64,000 nt of DNA from a virus, in the IMG/VR virus record IMGVR_UViG_3300045960_000114, positions 121,266-185,265 of that record; one strand, given 5' to 3'. The translations under genes and the position numbers were made by a program. The notes below the pieces were generated by a model. The model saw only the letters and a list, made by a program, of their open reading frames with translations, was not told where the DNA came from and searched no databases. Shown here in pieces: positions 1 through 7,998 of this stretch (the stretch's first letter is position 1; each line of letters starts with the position of its first letter).

Positions 1-222
1 CACCGCGATACGACCGGCGAGGTGCACACACGGCACGACAACCATGCACGAGCTACCGCCGCGCGGTTCTTGCAGATTGAGAACCGCGTGACGGAACTCG
101 AAGGAAGAGTTGCTAACCTGCCCACGAATCTACCTGGTCGGCTCATTGAGCTGAGAAACAGGATCGAAAGGCTCGAGCCCCGCTCAGAAAGCGGGCAACA
201 AAACGAAGGAGGGACGTCTTAA
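1..222 (+). CDS. Hypothetical protein, 5'-partial, coiled coil
   Basis: The reading frame is open from the first base and stops at 220-222. A GTG at 22 is the only start-like codon in the visible part and has no clear ribosome binding site, so the true start is probably upstream of the window. The visible part has heptad-like spacing of Leu, Ile and Val between charged residues (residues about 15-50 counted from the GTG), suggesting a short coiled coil, then a polar tail. It ends immediately before the ATG of the E2-like gene and may belong to the same transcription unit. No family recognised. Confidence 0.55.
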   Translation, partial: HRDTTGEVHTRHDNHARATAARFLQIENRVTELEGRVANLPTNLPGRLIELRNRIERLEPRSESGQQNEGGTS

Positions 223-936
223 ATGGCGGTTCCCGCACAACAACAGCGGCGTCGGATCGTCGTTCAGAATGGACTCGTTCTGATGGAGCTGGTGACGTTG
301 GAGAAGGTCGGCTCCCTCGGTGACTGGATGAACAAGGTACTGGAGTCGTCGCCCTCGCCCAGCAAGTTGCTTCCGCTCGACTGCGTGGACAACTTCTCCC
401 TGCGGCGCAAGGACACGACGCACCGCCGGATCTACGTGACATACATGCACCCCCGGATGCAGACGTTCCGCTTCCGTGGCGACCGCGCGAACGCGCAGGC
501 ACAGCAGTACGAACTGAGCTGGCCGCACACCCTCTGGTGGTTCGTGTTCTCGAACCAGCAGTTGAACGGCCTGTACCTGACCGCCACGAAGGTCTCACCG
601 TACGAGGTTCCGAACTACATGGACCTCGACTTGTTCTGGCTGCCCTGTCCGAATCAGTACCCTGAGGGTCACTTCTGCCTCGGTAACCTGAGCACGGACA
701 TCTCGTGGCCGGACTGGCGGCGCGTCAATGTCCTGCGCAATGATGTACTGTCGTCGAACTGGAACACCGACCTGATCCCGAATCTGTCCGGGTTCCCGTT
801 CAGCTCCATCCCGGAGTGGGCGGAGCAGTCGAGCCGCAAGCCGGAGCTCTGGAAGGAGCTTCCGTTCAAGCCGTACGTACACCCCACGTACCGGAAGATG
901 TGCGACTACCTGATGGGAGTGGGAGGCCGAGAGTAG
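223..936 (+). CDS. E2-like (UBC-fold) protein, PRTRC protein B type
   Basis: Likely a ubiquitin-conjugating (E2)-like protein that would take an activated ubiquitin-like modifier from the E1-like enzyme encoded downstream. The 237-residue product has a WWFVF strand (about 105-109), then the segment LPCPNQYPEGHFCLGNLS (140-157). This matches the Pro-Asn plus Cys-Leu-Gly pattern around the active-site cysteine of prokaryotic E2 families, including PRTRC system protein B; Cys152 is the candidate catalytic thiol. It starts one base after the preceding stop with GGAGG upstream, and is followed by a small helical gene, a JAMM peptidase and an E1. Assignment is by motif and neighbourhood; no alignment was run. 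An inactive E2 fold is the main alternative. Confidence 0.72.
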   Translation: MAVPAQQQRRRIVVQNGLVLMELVTLEKVGSLGDWMNKVLESSPSPSKLLPLDCVDNFSLRRKDTTHRRIYVTYMHPRMQTFRFRGDRANAQAQQYELSWPHTLWWFVFSNQQLNGLYLTATKVSPYEVPNYMDLDLFWLPCPNQYPEGHFCLGNLSTDISWPDWRRVNVLRNDVLSSNWNTDLIPNLSGFPFSSIPEWAEQSSRKPELWKELPFKPYVHPTYRKMCDYLMGVGGRE

Positions 937-937
937 C

Positions 938-1249
938 ATGGCTACGAAAGTCGAAGACGAGAAGTTGATGCAGCAGCTGATCGACGCGCTGGTGGCTATG
1001 CCTCCGGGCAAGATCCAGAGCATCCCCGAGATCATGGGTCAGTTCATGACCATGTCCCGGGAGAGCCTGGTTACGTGGGCTGGGCGGCCCGAGCAGGTGA
1101 TGGCCGCCCAGTTCATGGCCTATCTCAAAGGCCACGGCATGCTGACGGAAGTGCTGGAGTCGAAGTTCGATTCCTCGTTCAAGGTCATGACGGACGCAAT
1201 GGCGCTGTGTCCGTCAAAGGCGAGCAGAGTCTCGGAGGGAGGCCACTAA
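938..1249 (+). CDS. Small helical protein inside the E2/JAMM/E1 cassette
   Basis: A 103-residue protein encoded one base after the E2-like gene and three bases before the JAMM gene, so almost certainly co-translated with them. The sequence looks all-helical and Met-rich, and does not resemble a beta-grasp ubiquitin-like fold. It ends in Ser-Glu-Gly-Gly-His, so a di-glycine lies one residue from the C-terminus. That is the kind of tail a JAMM peptidase could trim to Gly-Gly, but the match may be chance. It could be a substrate, adaptor or regulator of the cassette. No family recognised. Confidence 0.82.
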   Translation: MATKVEDEKLMQQLIDALVAMPPGKIQSIPEIMGQFMTMSRESLVTWAGRPEQVMAAQFMAYLKGHGMLTEVLESKFDSSFKVMTDAMALCPSKASRVSEGGH

Positions 1250-1252
1250 GGG

Positions 1253-2542
1253 ATGTTTCCCATCATTCAGGTGAGCAAGGAGATGAAGGACTCCGATATC
1301 CCGCAGGAGAATTGTTATCTCATCGGGTCCAACGGGGTCTTCAAGCAGGTCGTCAACGAGTTCTACAGCGTCCGGGTGAAGAACGGATCACTCCCGGATC
1401 TGCAGGAACTCAAGGAAGACGTCGAACTCCACGTGACGCGGCTGCCCCAGCGCATCCTCGACCACGTGCACGCGTTCTTCCGCGCCGTGAACGACAAACA
1501 CAAGGGGGAGGCTGTTGTCCTCCTCATGTACCATCCCACGGACAAAAGGTGGATCGTCAAGATCCCCCCGCAGGACACAAAGGGGATGAGCGTCCACTAC
1601 GATCTGGATAAGGGCGACGCCCTCATCTGGATTCCCTCGAACGGTAAGGAAGAGATGACCTTGGTACATAACCAGCGGGAAGCCCCGCCGGAAGGTATCA
1701 AGGATTTCAGGCTCTTCGGGTCGATACACAGCCACTGTGACGCCGGCGCGTTTCACAGTGGTACGGATGACAAGGACGAGTTCTGTTTCGACGGCCTCCA
1801 CATCACGTTGGGGCACGTCAGCAAGAATCCGCCCGACATCAGTTGCCGGTGGATGTTAGCTGGCCAGTGGTGGAAAGCGGAAGCGAGCGGCTGCATTGCG
1901 TTCGACCACGCGGCACCGAAGGTGGACGACCGCTGGATGGATCGCGTAAGCGAGGTGAAGTATTCGCCCGCTGTCCAGACCTGGGTGTCCCCGCCATCGG
2001 GTACCGGGTTCGATTCGCCCATGAGCAGGCATCCGTACGATGGCAATGGGTACGGGTACAGCGGGTACGAAGGACCTGGGAGTCACGACGACCCAAAATC
2101 ACAAACCCCCACACAGGCGGGCGGCGGAAGCGCAGGAGGAAGCACAAGCGGGACGACAAATCCTGCTACCTCCTCGACTAATACGCCGGATGTGGGGGAA
2201 GATGACACACCGCCGGTGTACGAACTGTTCGCTCGGTACGAGGACGTTACTGAGCACGCAACACTCACCAGTAAGGAACTGTCCATCATCCAGTTGTGCG
2301 AGGACGACCCGCAGCTCCTGTCGTTCATGGAGACGTTGAGTGAGGAGGAACTGAAGCGGTTGCTGACTACTCACGAACTGTTCGACAAGTTCATGGAGGA
2401 GGCGTCGATCGACTTCATCGCACGCAAGCAGGCTGAAGGCGATGGTTCAGGCAAGACGGATATCGACGGCAAGCGGCTTGCCGATCTGATCGAAGAGGAG
2501 AAGGAAGCGCAAAAGGAAGGGGAGGTACTCGGGAGTGTTTGA
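1253..2542 (+). CDS. JAMM/MPN (JAB) metallopeptidase with acidic C-terminal extension
   Basis: Predicted zinc isopeptidase that would process or remove a ubiquitin-like modifier. The JAMM motif HxHx7SxxD is complete: His159-Ser-His161, Ser169 and Asp172. Glu86 on an upstream strand (HKGEAVVLL) is a candidate for the catalytic glutamate. After the MPN domain (about 60-215) come a Gly/Ser/Thr-rich low-complexity linker (about 255-315) and an acidic helical domain (about 325-429), giving 429 residues, much longer than a bare JAB domain. PRTRC modules also carry a JAB-type protein next to E2 and ThiF. The start ATG follows the previous stop closely and the end overlaps the E1-like gene by 8 bases. 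Confidence 0.85.
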   Translation: MFPIIQVSKEMKDSDIPQENCYLIGSNGVFKQVVNEFYSVRVKNGSLPDLQELKEDVELHVTRLPQRILDHVHAFFRAVNDKHKGEAVVLLMYHPTDKRWIVKIPPQDTKGMSVHYDLDKGDALIWIPSNGKEEMTLVHNQREAPPEGIKDFRLFGSIHSHCDAGAFHSGTDDKDEFCFDGLHITLGHVSKNPPDISCRWMLAGQWWKAEASGCIAFDHAAPKVDDRWMDRVSEVKYSPAVQTWVSPPSGTGFDSPMSRHPYDGNGYGYSGYEGPGSHDDPKSQTPTQAGGGSAGGSTSGTTNPATSSTNTPDVGEDDTPPVYELFARYEDVTEHATLTSKELSIIQLCEDDPQLLSFMETLSEEELKRLLTTHELFDKFMEEASIDFIARKQAEGDGSGKTDIDGKRLADLIEEEKEAQKEGEVLGSV

Positions 2543-3311
2543 ACCCAAAACTGTAGCGGTGGTGGGTTGCGGGGGGATCGGCTCATGGCTGATCCCTCCG
2601 CTCGTACGATACTTGGCGTCGGAGGACTACGACGGGGAGATAATCCTCTTCGACGGCGACAAGTACGAGGAAGGGAACGTTTGCAGGCAGGCGTTCCCCA
2701 TGCGCTGTATGGGCATGAACAAGGCGGAAGCCATGCGTGACCGCATCCTCGATGACCTGCCACACGTGCTGGTTACGGCTAACAGCCAGTACATCAGCAA
2801 GGAGACGGCTGGGATGGCCATGCGCGAGCATGGCGTGTGCTTCGCCTGCGTGGACAACCACCCGGCGCGTGCACATCTGGCCCGGCAGTGTGAGTCATTG
2901 AAGAACGGACTGTTGATCTCTCCAGCAAACGAGAAGTATGACGGCAACGTCTGCGCGTACCTGAGAGAGAATGGGAAGGAGTCCACAGAGCACCTCCTCA
3001 ACCGTCACCCGGAAATTGCGGCGAAGACCGAGGGTGACCGTGGAGCGGGCTGTGAGGCTCTTACTGCGGCAGGCGAGACGCAGCTGATGTTGGCCAATCT
3101 GTATGCGGCTACGACTGCGATGGGTGTGTTCTGGAACCTGTACAACCAGGGCATGCGCATGGAGAAGGGTACTAAGCTGACTGAGAAAGCGCAGGAAACC
3201 TTCTTCGACATCCGTACGTTGCAGGCGAATACCGTGTTCGCACCGAAAGGAGGCGTACATGCAGCTAGCCCCGATATGCCTGTCGTCGCTATTCCTGCTG
3301 GATCCGCATAG
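2535..3311 (+). CDS. E1-like / ThiF-family adenylating enzyme
   Basis: ATP-dependent activator of a ubiquitin-like protein. The N-terminal Rossmann motif GCGGIGS is at 11-17. An FDGDKYEEGNVCRQ stretch (39-52) gives the Asp and the Asn..Arg-Gln contacts to ATP, and CVDNHPAR (105-112) carries the adenylation aspartate Asp107. Cys173 in GAGCEALT lies where PRTRC-type ThiF proteins have a cysteine followed by a helical segment, and is a candidate thioester site. At 258 residues it matches single-domain E1-like proteins. The GTG start at 2535 overlaps the JAMM stop; this coupling and the E2-like neighbour argue for protein tagging rather than thiamine or molybdopterin synthesis. Confidence 0.88.
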   Translation: MFEPKTVAVVGCGGIGSWLIPPLVRYLASEDYDGEIILFDGDKYEEGNVCRQAFPMRCMGMNKAEAMRDRILDDLPHVLVTANSQYISKETAGMAMREHGVCFACVDNHPARAHLARQCESLKNGLLISPANEKYDGNVCAYLRENGKESTEHLLNRHPEIAAKTEGDRGAGCEALTAAGETQLMLANLYAATTAMGVFWNLYNQGMRMEKGTKLTEKAQETFFDIRTLQANTVFAPKGGVHAASPDMPVVAIPAGSA

Positions 3312-4113
3312 CCTGCATGAAAGCAAAGAAGTGAGTCGGGACCTGACGTTGACTGTGGCGGATGCAACGGACGACTACAACACGGACGAAGGCGATGGCG
3401 CCTGGATACCAGAGTACCTACGCTGGATTCAGAACATGTGGTTCTCACTGACCCAGGAGGAGATCCACTGGCCGGATTACCACCGGTTCGACGACGATTC
3501 ATTCCGTGAGACGCTGCGGACCGTATACCACAGAAACATGTTCGTGGAGTTCACGAACAGGTTCTACACGGAGTGGCGGGACAACCATATACACATCCCG
3601 TCCATGTATGACGTGGACTCCAGCGTACAGGATCGGGTGTGTTCCGAGTGCGAAAACGACGACGTCTGGGAGGAGGAGTATGACATGACCCAGGCGCCAA
3701 TCAATCCTGATGAGTGGACGGGGTGGGAAGTTAGTCCTCCGCGCTGTTCCGCAGCCGTTCTGTTTGCGGTTGGTGAGCGTAATGCATCACTTCGTCAGCA
3801 CATGGAGAACGCGTGGCAGCAATGGCTCGCCACACGAGAGTCGATTGGGCGCCACAATATCTGCGATGAACGATGCGATTTGTTCTACGATAACCAAGCC
3901 GATCGCATGAGGCGAATGATCGACTTCAACATCCACTGGTTGGACGCGAAGTGGCAAGCCTTTATAGGCACCACTATCCAGATCCCACCGATACCGAAGC
4001 CGATCAACGTGCTTCCTTTCCCTGAGCTGCAGATCGACCCGGCACCAGCCGTGACGATCAGGCCGCTTAGCGAGATCGCAAAGGAAGCACGAAGACTTAG
4101 ACGTGGCTGGTAA
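3259..4113 (+). CDS. Hypothetical protein, acidic and Trp-rich
   Basis: A 284-residue protein starting at an ATG preceded by AAAGGAGG and overlapping the end of the E1-like gene by 53 bases, so probably the last gene of the conjugation operon. It is rich in Trp, Tyr and acidic residues, has a CSEC pair (about 128-131) that could bind metal with later cysteines, and a Pro-rich segment (about 240-265) before a basic C-terminus. The first 14 residues are hydrophobic but short for a signal peptide. No family recognised. A GC-rich hairpin directly follows its stop codon. Confidence 0.82.
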   Translation: MQLAPICLSSLFLLDPHSLHESKEVSRDLTLTVADATDDYNTDEGDGAWIPEYLRWIQNMWFSLTQEEIHWPDYHRFDDDSFRETLRTVYHRNMFVEFTNRFYTEWRDNHIHIPSMYDVDSSVQDRVCSECENDDVWEEEYDMTQAPINPDEWTGWEVSPPRCSAAVLFAVGERNASLRQHMENAWQQWLATRESIGRHNICDERCDLFYDNQADRMRRMIDFNIHWLDAKWQAFIGTTIQIPPIPKPINVLPFPELQIDPAPAVTIRPLSEIAKEARRLRRGW

Positions 4114-4118
4114 ACCTT

Positions 4119-4147
4119 GCGGGGCCGGGCGTGTAACCCGGCCCCGC
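4119..4147 (+). terminator. GC-rich hairpin after the conjugation cassette
   Basis: Perfect 11-bp stem (4119-4129 with 4137-4147) and 7-nt loop immediately after a stop codon. There is no downstream U tract, so it is either a non-canonical terminator or an mRNA end-protecting hairpin. Similar GC hairpins follow other genes at 7248 and 26752. Confidence 0.5.
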
Positions 4148-4179
4148 ACTTGAACCTTTGCCTGCGTAAGGAGACGATT

Positions 4180-4452
4180 GTGGCCATCAAGGTAAAGATG
4201 CTGTTCCTGGACCCCCACTGTGTTGATGTCGCAATCAAATCGGCTGAGTCGGATGGTGTGGGTATGGACTGGGCGCACCGTCACATCAACGAATGCAAAT
4301 GCTGCAGCGAGTACGACAAGCTGGTACGCGCGAATATGAAGGATGTGGCTGACGACCATGAGTCCGGGAATCTGGTACGGATGTGCTCAGCAAACACGAT
4401 GTCCGTCCGCATCCCCAAGGGGATCAAGCACGTGCACTTCGAGGCGCCTTAG
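4180..4452 (+). CDS. Hypothetical protein with Cys/His cluster
   Basis: A GTG at 4180 preceded by TAAGGAGA is the best start; the frame is open further upstream but that part runs through the hairpin. The 90-residue product has HINECKCC around residue 35 and further His/Cys residues near both ends, suggesting metal binding. The stop overlaps the stop of a convergent minus-strand gene. No family recognised. Confidence 0.75.
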   Translation: MAIKVKMLFLDPHCVDVAIKSAESDGVGMDWAHRHINECKCCSEYDKLVRANMKDVADDHESGNLVRMCSANTMSVRIPKGIKHVHFEAP

Positions 4453-4616
4453 TCCCCGGCGATCTTCTTCAGGTGTTCATTCAGTTCCTGGAGTTGCTGA
4501 TTGGTGCCGTGCAGTTCCTGCTGAATGCATGCTGCTCGCCGGTCGAAGATGACAATGCAGGTGGCAACCAGGCTGGCGATTACCAGTACCGTGATCAGGA
4601 ATTCACGCTTGGTCAT
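4449..4616 (-). CDS. Small single-span membrane protein with coiled coil (spanin-like?)
   Basis: A lone minus-strand gene of 55 residues. The ATG is preceded on its own strand by GGGAGGT at good spacing, which makes it more convincing than a shadow frame. Residues 5-25 form one hydrophobic membrane span, followed by a Gln/Glu/Leu-rich amphipathic helix. This N-in, helix-out layout is like Rz-type inner-membrane spanins or other small phage membrane proteins, but there is no partner lipoprotein in an embedded frame, so function is open. Confidence 0.6.
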   Translation of the reverse strand: MTKREFLITVLVIASLVATCIVIFDRRAACIQQELHGTNQQLQELNEHLKKIAGD

Positions 4617-4651
4617 GTCACACCTCCCAACCAAAGGATAAAGGAGAACCG

Positions 4652-5245
4652 ATGTTAAGGCAAGATGTGCCGCTACTTACGTTGTGGCGACATGGCGGGC
4701 AGGACGTGCCGTATCTGGCTCTGGACGTGGAAACGTTGAAGGTAGTCAACCGGTCGCCGCTCTTCAGGTCGTGGGATCCAGGTTGGCAGATGCCGTGTAT
4801 TGATGCTAGTGGAGAGGGAGTGGACGGGCTCTGGCGGCTGAACCAGACAGACCCCGAGAACTCAAACGTCGAATTGATGCGGCCTGATGACCTCGATGAA
4901 ACACAGCGCCGGAACGTTGAAAGATTGGCACGCATTTTAAGGCTACTTGGACTGAAGTTTGAAAGCCTCTACGCAGACCTGACTTGTGGTCGTCAGCATC
5001 TCGTAAAAGAACAGCAGGATTTGAGCGAGCTTTTTCAGGTAGGATTATGGATCATGTTTGAATCTATTGACAGGATGGAAGGGCTGGGCTTTCCGCCTTC
5101 GGATAACCCGGAGGTATTGTCTGACATAAAGATCCGCTTAAGCGCACTGGTAAAATCAGTCCCGGAACAGCACGTGAAAGCGAGCTTTTTTAACAGGCTT
5201 TTGAGACATGGTTTTCGTACCCTCCGCGATCCCGAAAAGAAGTAG
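4652..5245 (+). CDS. Hypothetical protein
   Basis: A 197-residue protein with a good AAAGGAG site before its ATG. The first 75 residues look beta-rich with several Trp residues; residues about 80-190 are predicted mostly helical. No catalytic or metal motif is evident and no family is recognised. The gene sits alone between short intergenic gaps. Confidence 0.82.
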   Translation: MLRQDVPLLTLWRHGGQDVPYLALDVETLKVVNRSPLFRSWDPGWQMPCIDASGEGVDGLWRLNQTDPENSNVELMRPDDLDETQRRNVERLARILRLLGLKFESLYADLTCGRQHLVKEQQDLSELFQVGLWIMFESIDRMEGLGFPPSDNPEVLSDIKIRLSALVKSVPEQHVKASFFNRLLRHGFRTLRDPEKK

Positions 5246-5341
5246 GGTCTCTCCGGTCGACATCTGGGCTGTTGGCGGGTGTCCGCCGAAGCTACCCTCA
5301 AAAAACCGATGTGGGCGATGCACGTAGTGCAGGAGCAGACT

Positions 5342-5773
5342 ATGAGTGACCGATGTTACATCAGGGTTTGGTGTGCCAGGTGTGACGTTAACCTCTTTGA
5401 ACCCATAGGGTTACTTGAGGATGGCGGGGATGAAGCAGTCGCTGAGTTGGTCAATGCGGAGTGCAACTACGCGGCTGGGATGGGTTCTGGTGATGAGGAA
5501 GTAAACGGCTGGCCACTACGTGTTCCGTTCTTCGGCTGGCACTCAGGCGGCGGTGAATACGGTGCTTTGCAGTTCGTGTGCCTGGGTGATCGTAGGGTGA
5601 TTACCGTGGCGGACTACAAGGACCAGGTCGTAGTGGCCTTCAATGGGGCTACGGGTCAGCCTGTCTTTAGTGATGTCGAAAACGCATGTGCGTTCTTTGC
5701 GGCCATGGCGGTCGTACGCAACCACCTGATGATGCGACAGACAGAGGTACCAGGCGGGGCCAGTAGAGCCTGA
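5342..5773 (+). CDS. Hypothetical protein
   Basis: The ATG at 5342 with AGGAG upstream was preferred over an in-frame GTG at 5279 that lacks a site. The 143-residue product starts with a CARC pair (about residues 11-14), then has alternating hydrophobic strands and glycine turns typical of a compact alpha/beta fold. No family recognised. Confidence 0.75.
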   Translation: MSDRCYIRVWCARCDVNLFEPIGLLEDGGDEAVAELVNAECNYAAGMGSGDEEVNGWPLRVPFFGWHSGGGEYGALQFVCLGDRRVITVADYKDQVVVAFNGATGQPVFSDVENACAFFAAMAVVRNHLMMRQTEVPGGASRA

Positions 5774-5844
5774 CTGGTGGGAAGGACATGTAGCCCGGGT
5801 CGAGGCGGCGATGGATCGGCTTGGCTTGAGAAAGGATGTGGTGG

Positions 5845-6087
5845 ATGGAGAAGCGGGAACTGGTGCTGGGCAGCCTGGTAACGGGCCGCCCAGCAATCCT
5901 GTACTTACCGTACGAGATCACGGTAGACGAGGTTACGAAGCTGGAAAATTTTGTTGCGCATATCCGCTACGAAGCGGAGCAACGGGCGAAGGAGAAGTTG
6001 GATAACCTGAAGGCTGCACGGGGGAGTGCGGCCAAGGAAGAGACCAGACGGGTTGAACCCATACGGGTGGCGCCGTCACTGAAATAG
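5845..6087 (+). CDS. Small hypothetical protein, charged helical C-terminus
   Basis: An 80-residue protein. The ATG at 5845 has AAAGGA eight bases upstream; the frame also contains an ATG at 5836 that would overlap the site. It has a short beta-type N-terminus and a long Lys/Glu/Arg/Ala helix. It ends ten bases before the next gene, so the two are probably co-transcribed. No family recognised. Confidence 0.75.
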   Translation: MEKRELVLGSLVTGRPAILYLPYEITVDEVTKLENFVAHIRYEAEQRAKEKLDNLKAARGSAAKEETRRVEPIRVAPSLK

Positions 6088-6097
6088 GAGGCAGTCG

Positions 6098-6985
6098 ATG
6101 CCGAATCTCGAGTCGTTCCCGCTCGGCTATCTGCTCAAGGGTGACGAGGGGGGTGATATCCTGATCAAGGCTTCAGTGAGGATGCTGGGCGAGCTGGCAC
6201 GTGGTGGGGTGATCGACCACAGCGTGGTGGATGAGCCCATGCTGATCAGGTGCATTCGGTTGGAGGAGGGCGGGCGTATCATGCATGTATTTCGGTCTGG
6301 TACGTACCGCGTGCACCTGGCGGAGAGAGAACTGGATCTGACTTGTGAACAGGACGAGGCGTGGTGCCGATTGGTGGAATTCACCTGTCTGCATGGGATG
6401 GCGGGCGAACTGCTGGTCTGTGACAGTGGCGGAATGGTGCCTGTGCGTACGAAGCTGGCCAGTGGCGAGAAGATCTGTGCCGCGGGTCCGTATTCGTCTT
6501 CACTGGTCAAGCAACGCCCGGAGCCGAAGCAGGATGTGGTCAATGAGGCGGTTCGCAGCGCTGCGAAGACGGCGTCCTTCGCGAATAACGAACGCAGGGT
6601 CAAGCTACGCCCGAAGTTGAAGAACCCGTTGGATGAGACGCCGGCATCGTCGCCGAGAGACATTGATGCCGAGTGGGCACATTGGCTGCGGCATGGTGCG
6701 CAGGAACTGGAGGCGAAGCGGGTGAAGGAGATGCTTGCGCGCCGGTATGCCGCGTTGCCTGAGAATGCGGTGACGAAGGCGGACGCGGACAGGATCAGGG
6801 ATCAGGTGAAGCTGCAGGGCGAACTACATTACCAGCTGGATTTGATCCGTGCGGCAGTCGAGTACCTGGAAGACAGGCTGGAGAACGCCAAGCAGCTGGG
6901 TATCCGCAAGGAGCTTACGGACAAGAGCGAGCGGATCATCAAGTTCATCCGCGATGACGATAGGGGGCGCCAGACAAAAGCGTAG
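6098..6985 (+). CDS. Hypothetical protein, beta N-terminus and helical C-terminus
   Basis: A 295-residue protein with AGGAGG seven bases before the ATG. Residues 1-140 are mixed alpha/beta with several Cys residues, 140-190 form a polar linker, and 190-295 are helical with likely coiled-coil content (LEDRLENAKQLGI). The layout suggests a nucleic-acid- or protein-binding head with an oligomerising tail. No family recognised. Confidence 0.82.
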   Translation: MPNLESFPLGYLLKGDEGGDILIKASVRMLGELARGGVIDHSVVDEPMLIRCIRLEEGGRIMHVFRSGTYRVHLAERELDLTCEQDEAWCRLVEFTCLHGMAGELLVCDSGGMVPVRTKLASGEKICAAGPYSSSLVKQRPEPKQDVVNEAVRSAAKTASFANNERRVKLRPKLKNPLDETPASSPRDIDAEWAHWLRHGAQELEAKRVKEMLARRYAALPENAVTKADADRIRDQVKLQGELHYQLDLIRAAVEYLEDRLENAKQLGIRKELTDKSERIIKFIRDDDRGRQTKA

Positions 6986-7095
6986 GCGGTCGCACGTCTA
7001 CGGTGAGGCATCGTAGTCCTCGATACTGGCTGACATGCCTGTGCTTGTCGGTTAGGCTTATGGGGGAAGGAGGGGGGTGTCTATGGAGGTGGAGA

Positions 7096-7242
7096 ATGAG
7101 AGCTCGGTTTGCGGAGTTCACCTTCTGGTTCATCAGGAGTCCGTTCTTGTGGTACGTTGTCTTTGGGTTGATTGTCGTTGCGATGGCAACGGTCATTACG
7201 GGTTGTCGACCGAACCCTGAAGACATCCCGATTTTCAGGTAG
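7096..7242 (+). CDS. Small membrane/lipoprotein-like peptide
   Basis: Forty-eight residues from an ATG at 7096 preceded by TGGAGGTG. An upstream extension of the frame is less likely because it lacks a site. A hydrophobic stretch (about 12-33) ends in VITGC, which fits a lipobox, followed by a short polar tail. Either a lipoprotein or a single-span membrane peptide. A GC-rich hairpin lies directly downstream. Confidence 0.65.
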   Translation: MRARFAEFTFWFIRSPFLWYVVFGLIVVAMATVITGCRPNPEDIPIFR

Positions 7243-7247
7243 CCAAG

Positions 7248-7272
7248 GGGGCGGGGCACACGGCCCCGCCCC
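7248..7272 (+). terminator. GC-rich intergenic hairpin
   Basis: Perfect 10-bp stem of G and C (7248-7257 with 7263-7272), 5-nt loop, between two genes. No U tract follows, as with the hairpins at 4119 and 26752. Confidence 0.45.
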
Positions 7273-7281
7273 TCCTACCTT

Positions 7282-7530
7282 ATGAGGGTGACCGGAATGA
7301 CTGGAGCCGACTGGCGCAGGGTCAGCAAGTGTCCTAAGTGTCATGGCTCCAAGCTGTTTAGTGTGGTAGGTAATCACAAGGTAATCCTGCGTTGTCTCGA
7401 CTGTGATCACCACGTGGTGGGTCGCAACAGCGCACATTGCCTGAAGCTCTGGGTGCACGATAAGCGCCCTAAGAGCGAACGCCGGGCATACACCGACCAG
7501 GTGCGTCGCCCGTTTCAACAATCTTTTTGA
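7282..7530 (+). CDS. Zinc-ribbon protein
   Basis: Eighty-two residues with two CxxC knuckles, CPKC (17-20) and CLDC (38-41), forming a short zinc ribbon, followed by a basic His-rich tail. An internal ATG at 7297 is a possible alternative start because the site before 7282 is weak. Short phage zinc ribbons of this type are common and mostly uncharacterised; this one could bind nucleic acid or a host protein. Confidence 0.7.
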   Translation: MRVTGMTGADWRRVSKCPKCHGSKLFSVVGNHKVILRCLDCDHHVVGRNSAHCLKLWVHDKRPKSERRAYTDQVRRPFQQSF

Positions 7531-7547
7531 GCACACACGGGGAAGAC

Positions 7548-7811
7548 ATGGCGAATAGCGGCTGTTTGGAAGGCATGCGGTGCCCATCTTGTGGTTCGGG
7601 GGGGCCGTTTCGGATCGCTTCGTTGTGCTGGGCGATCGTGCATGATGACGGGGTCAACGAGACATCCGAGCACGAGTGGGATCATTCCAGCAGTTGCCGC
7701 TGCATCAGCTGTGGGCATGCGAGCGATGTTGGCAAGTTCTCGCGCAAGCTGAAGACCAGAAAGGAACTGGCCCATGCAGATGGGGAATCGGCTGGAAAGG
7801 GCGCTGGATAA
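7548..7811 (+). CDS. Zinc-ribbon protein of a recurrent phage type
   Basis: Eighty-seven residues from the ATG at 7548 (GGGGA upstream). CPSC near the N-terminus followed by GPFRI, then an acidic WDHSSSCRCISCGH segment, is a pattern I recognise from small uncharacterised phage zinc-ribbon proteins. The tail is basic. The end overlaps the next gene by 38 bases. Function unknown. Confidence 0.75.
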   Translation: MANSGCLEGMRCPSCGSGGPFRIASLCWAIVHDDGVNETSEHEWDHSSSCRCISCGHASDVGKFSRKLKTRKELAHADGESAGKGAG

Positions 7812-7998
7812 GCTGGCGAGGATGTCGCACCCGTCTGTTGCCGGCTTGTTGAGCAAGTACAGTTTCGACTACGAGGCGGAAGTGGTGGACGAGGTAGTCG
7901 CGGCGTTTGAGGAGTGGCAGAAGGCTGCCAAATGCCCAGGAAGGGCAAAGGAGATGGAATGCGGAAGTTCATCGTCGGAATCATTGTCGTCGGGGTGA
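7774..7998 (+). CDS. Small helical protein
   Basis: Seventy-four residues, helical and acidic for the first 50, with a Ser-rich tail. An AAAGGA lies upstream of the ATG, which sits inside the end of the previous gene, and its own end overlaps the next gene. These nested overlaps fit translational coupling. No family recognised. Confidence 0.6.
   Translation: MQMGNRLERALDKLARMSHPSVAGLLSKYSFDYEAEVVDEVVAAFEEWQKAAKCPGRAKEMECGSSSSESLSSG

Noticed and set aside
2535-3311. E1-like protein as a thiamine/MoeB enzyme
   Set aside because: Direct coupling with JAMM and E2-like genes fits protein conjugation better.
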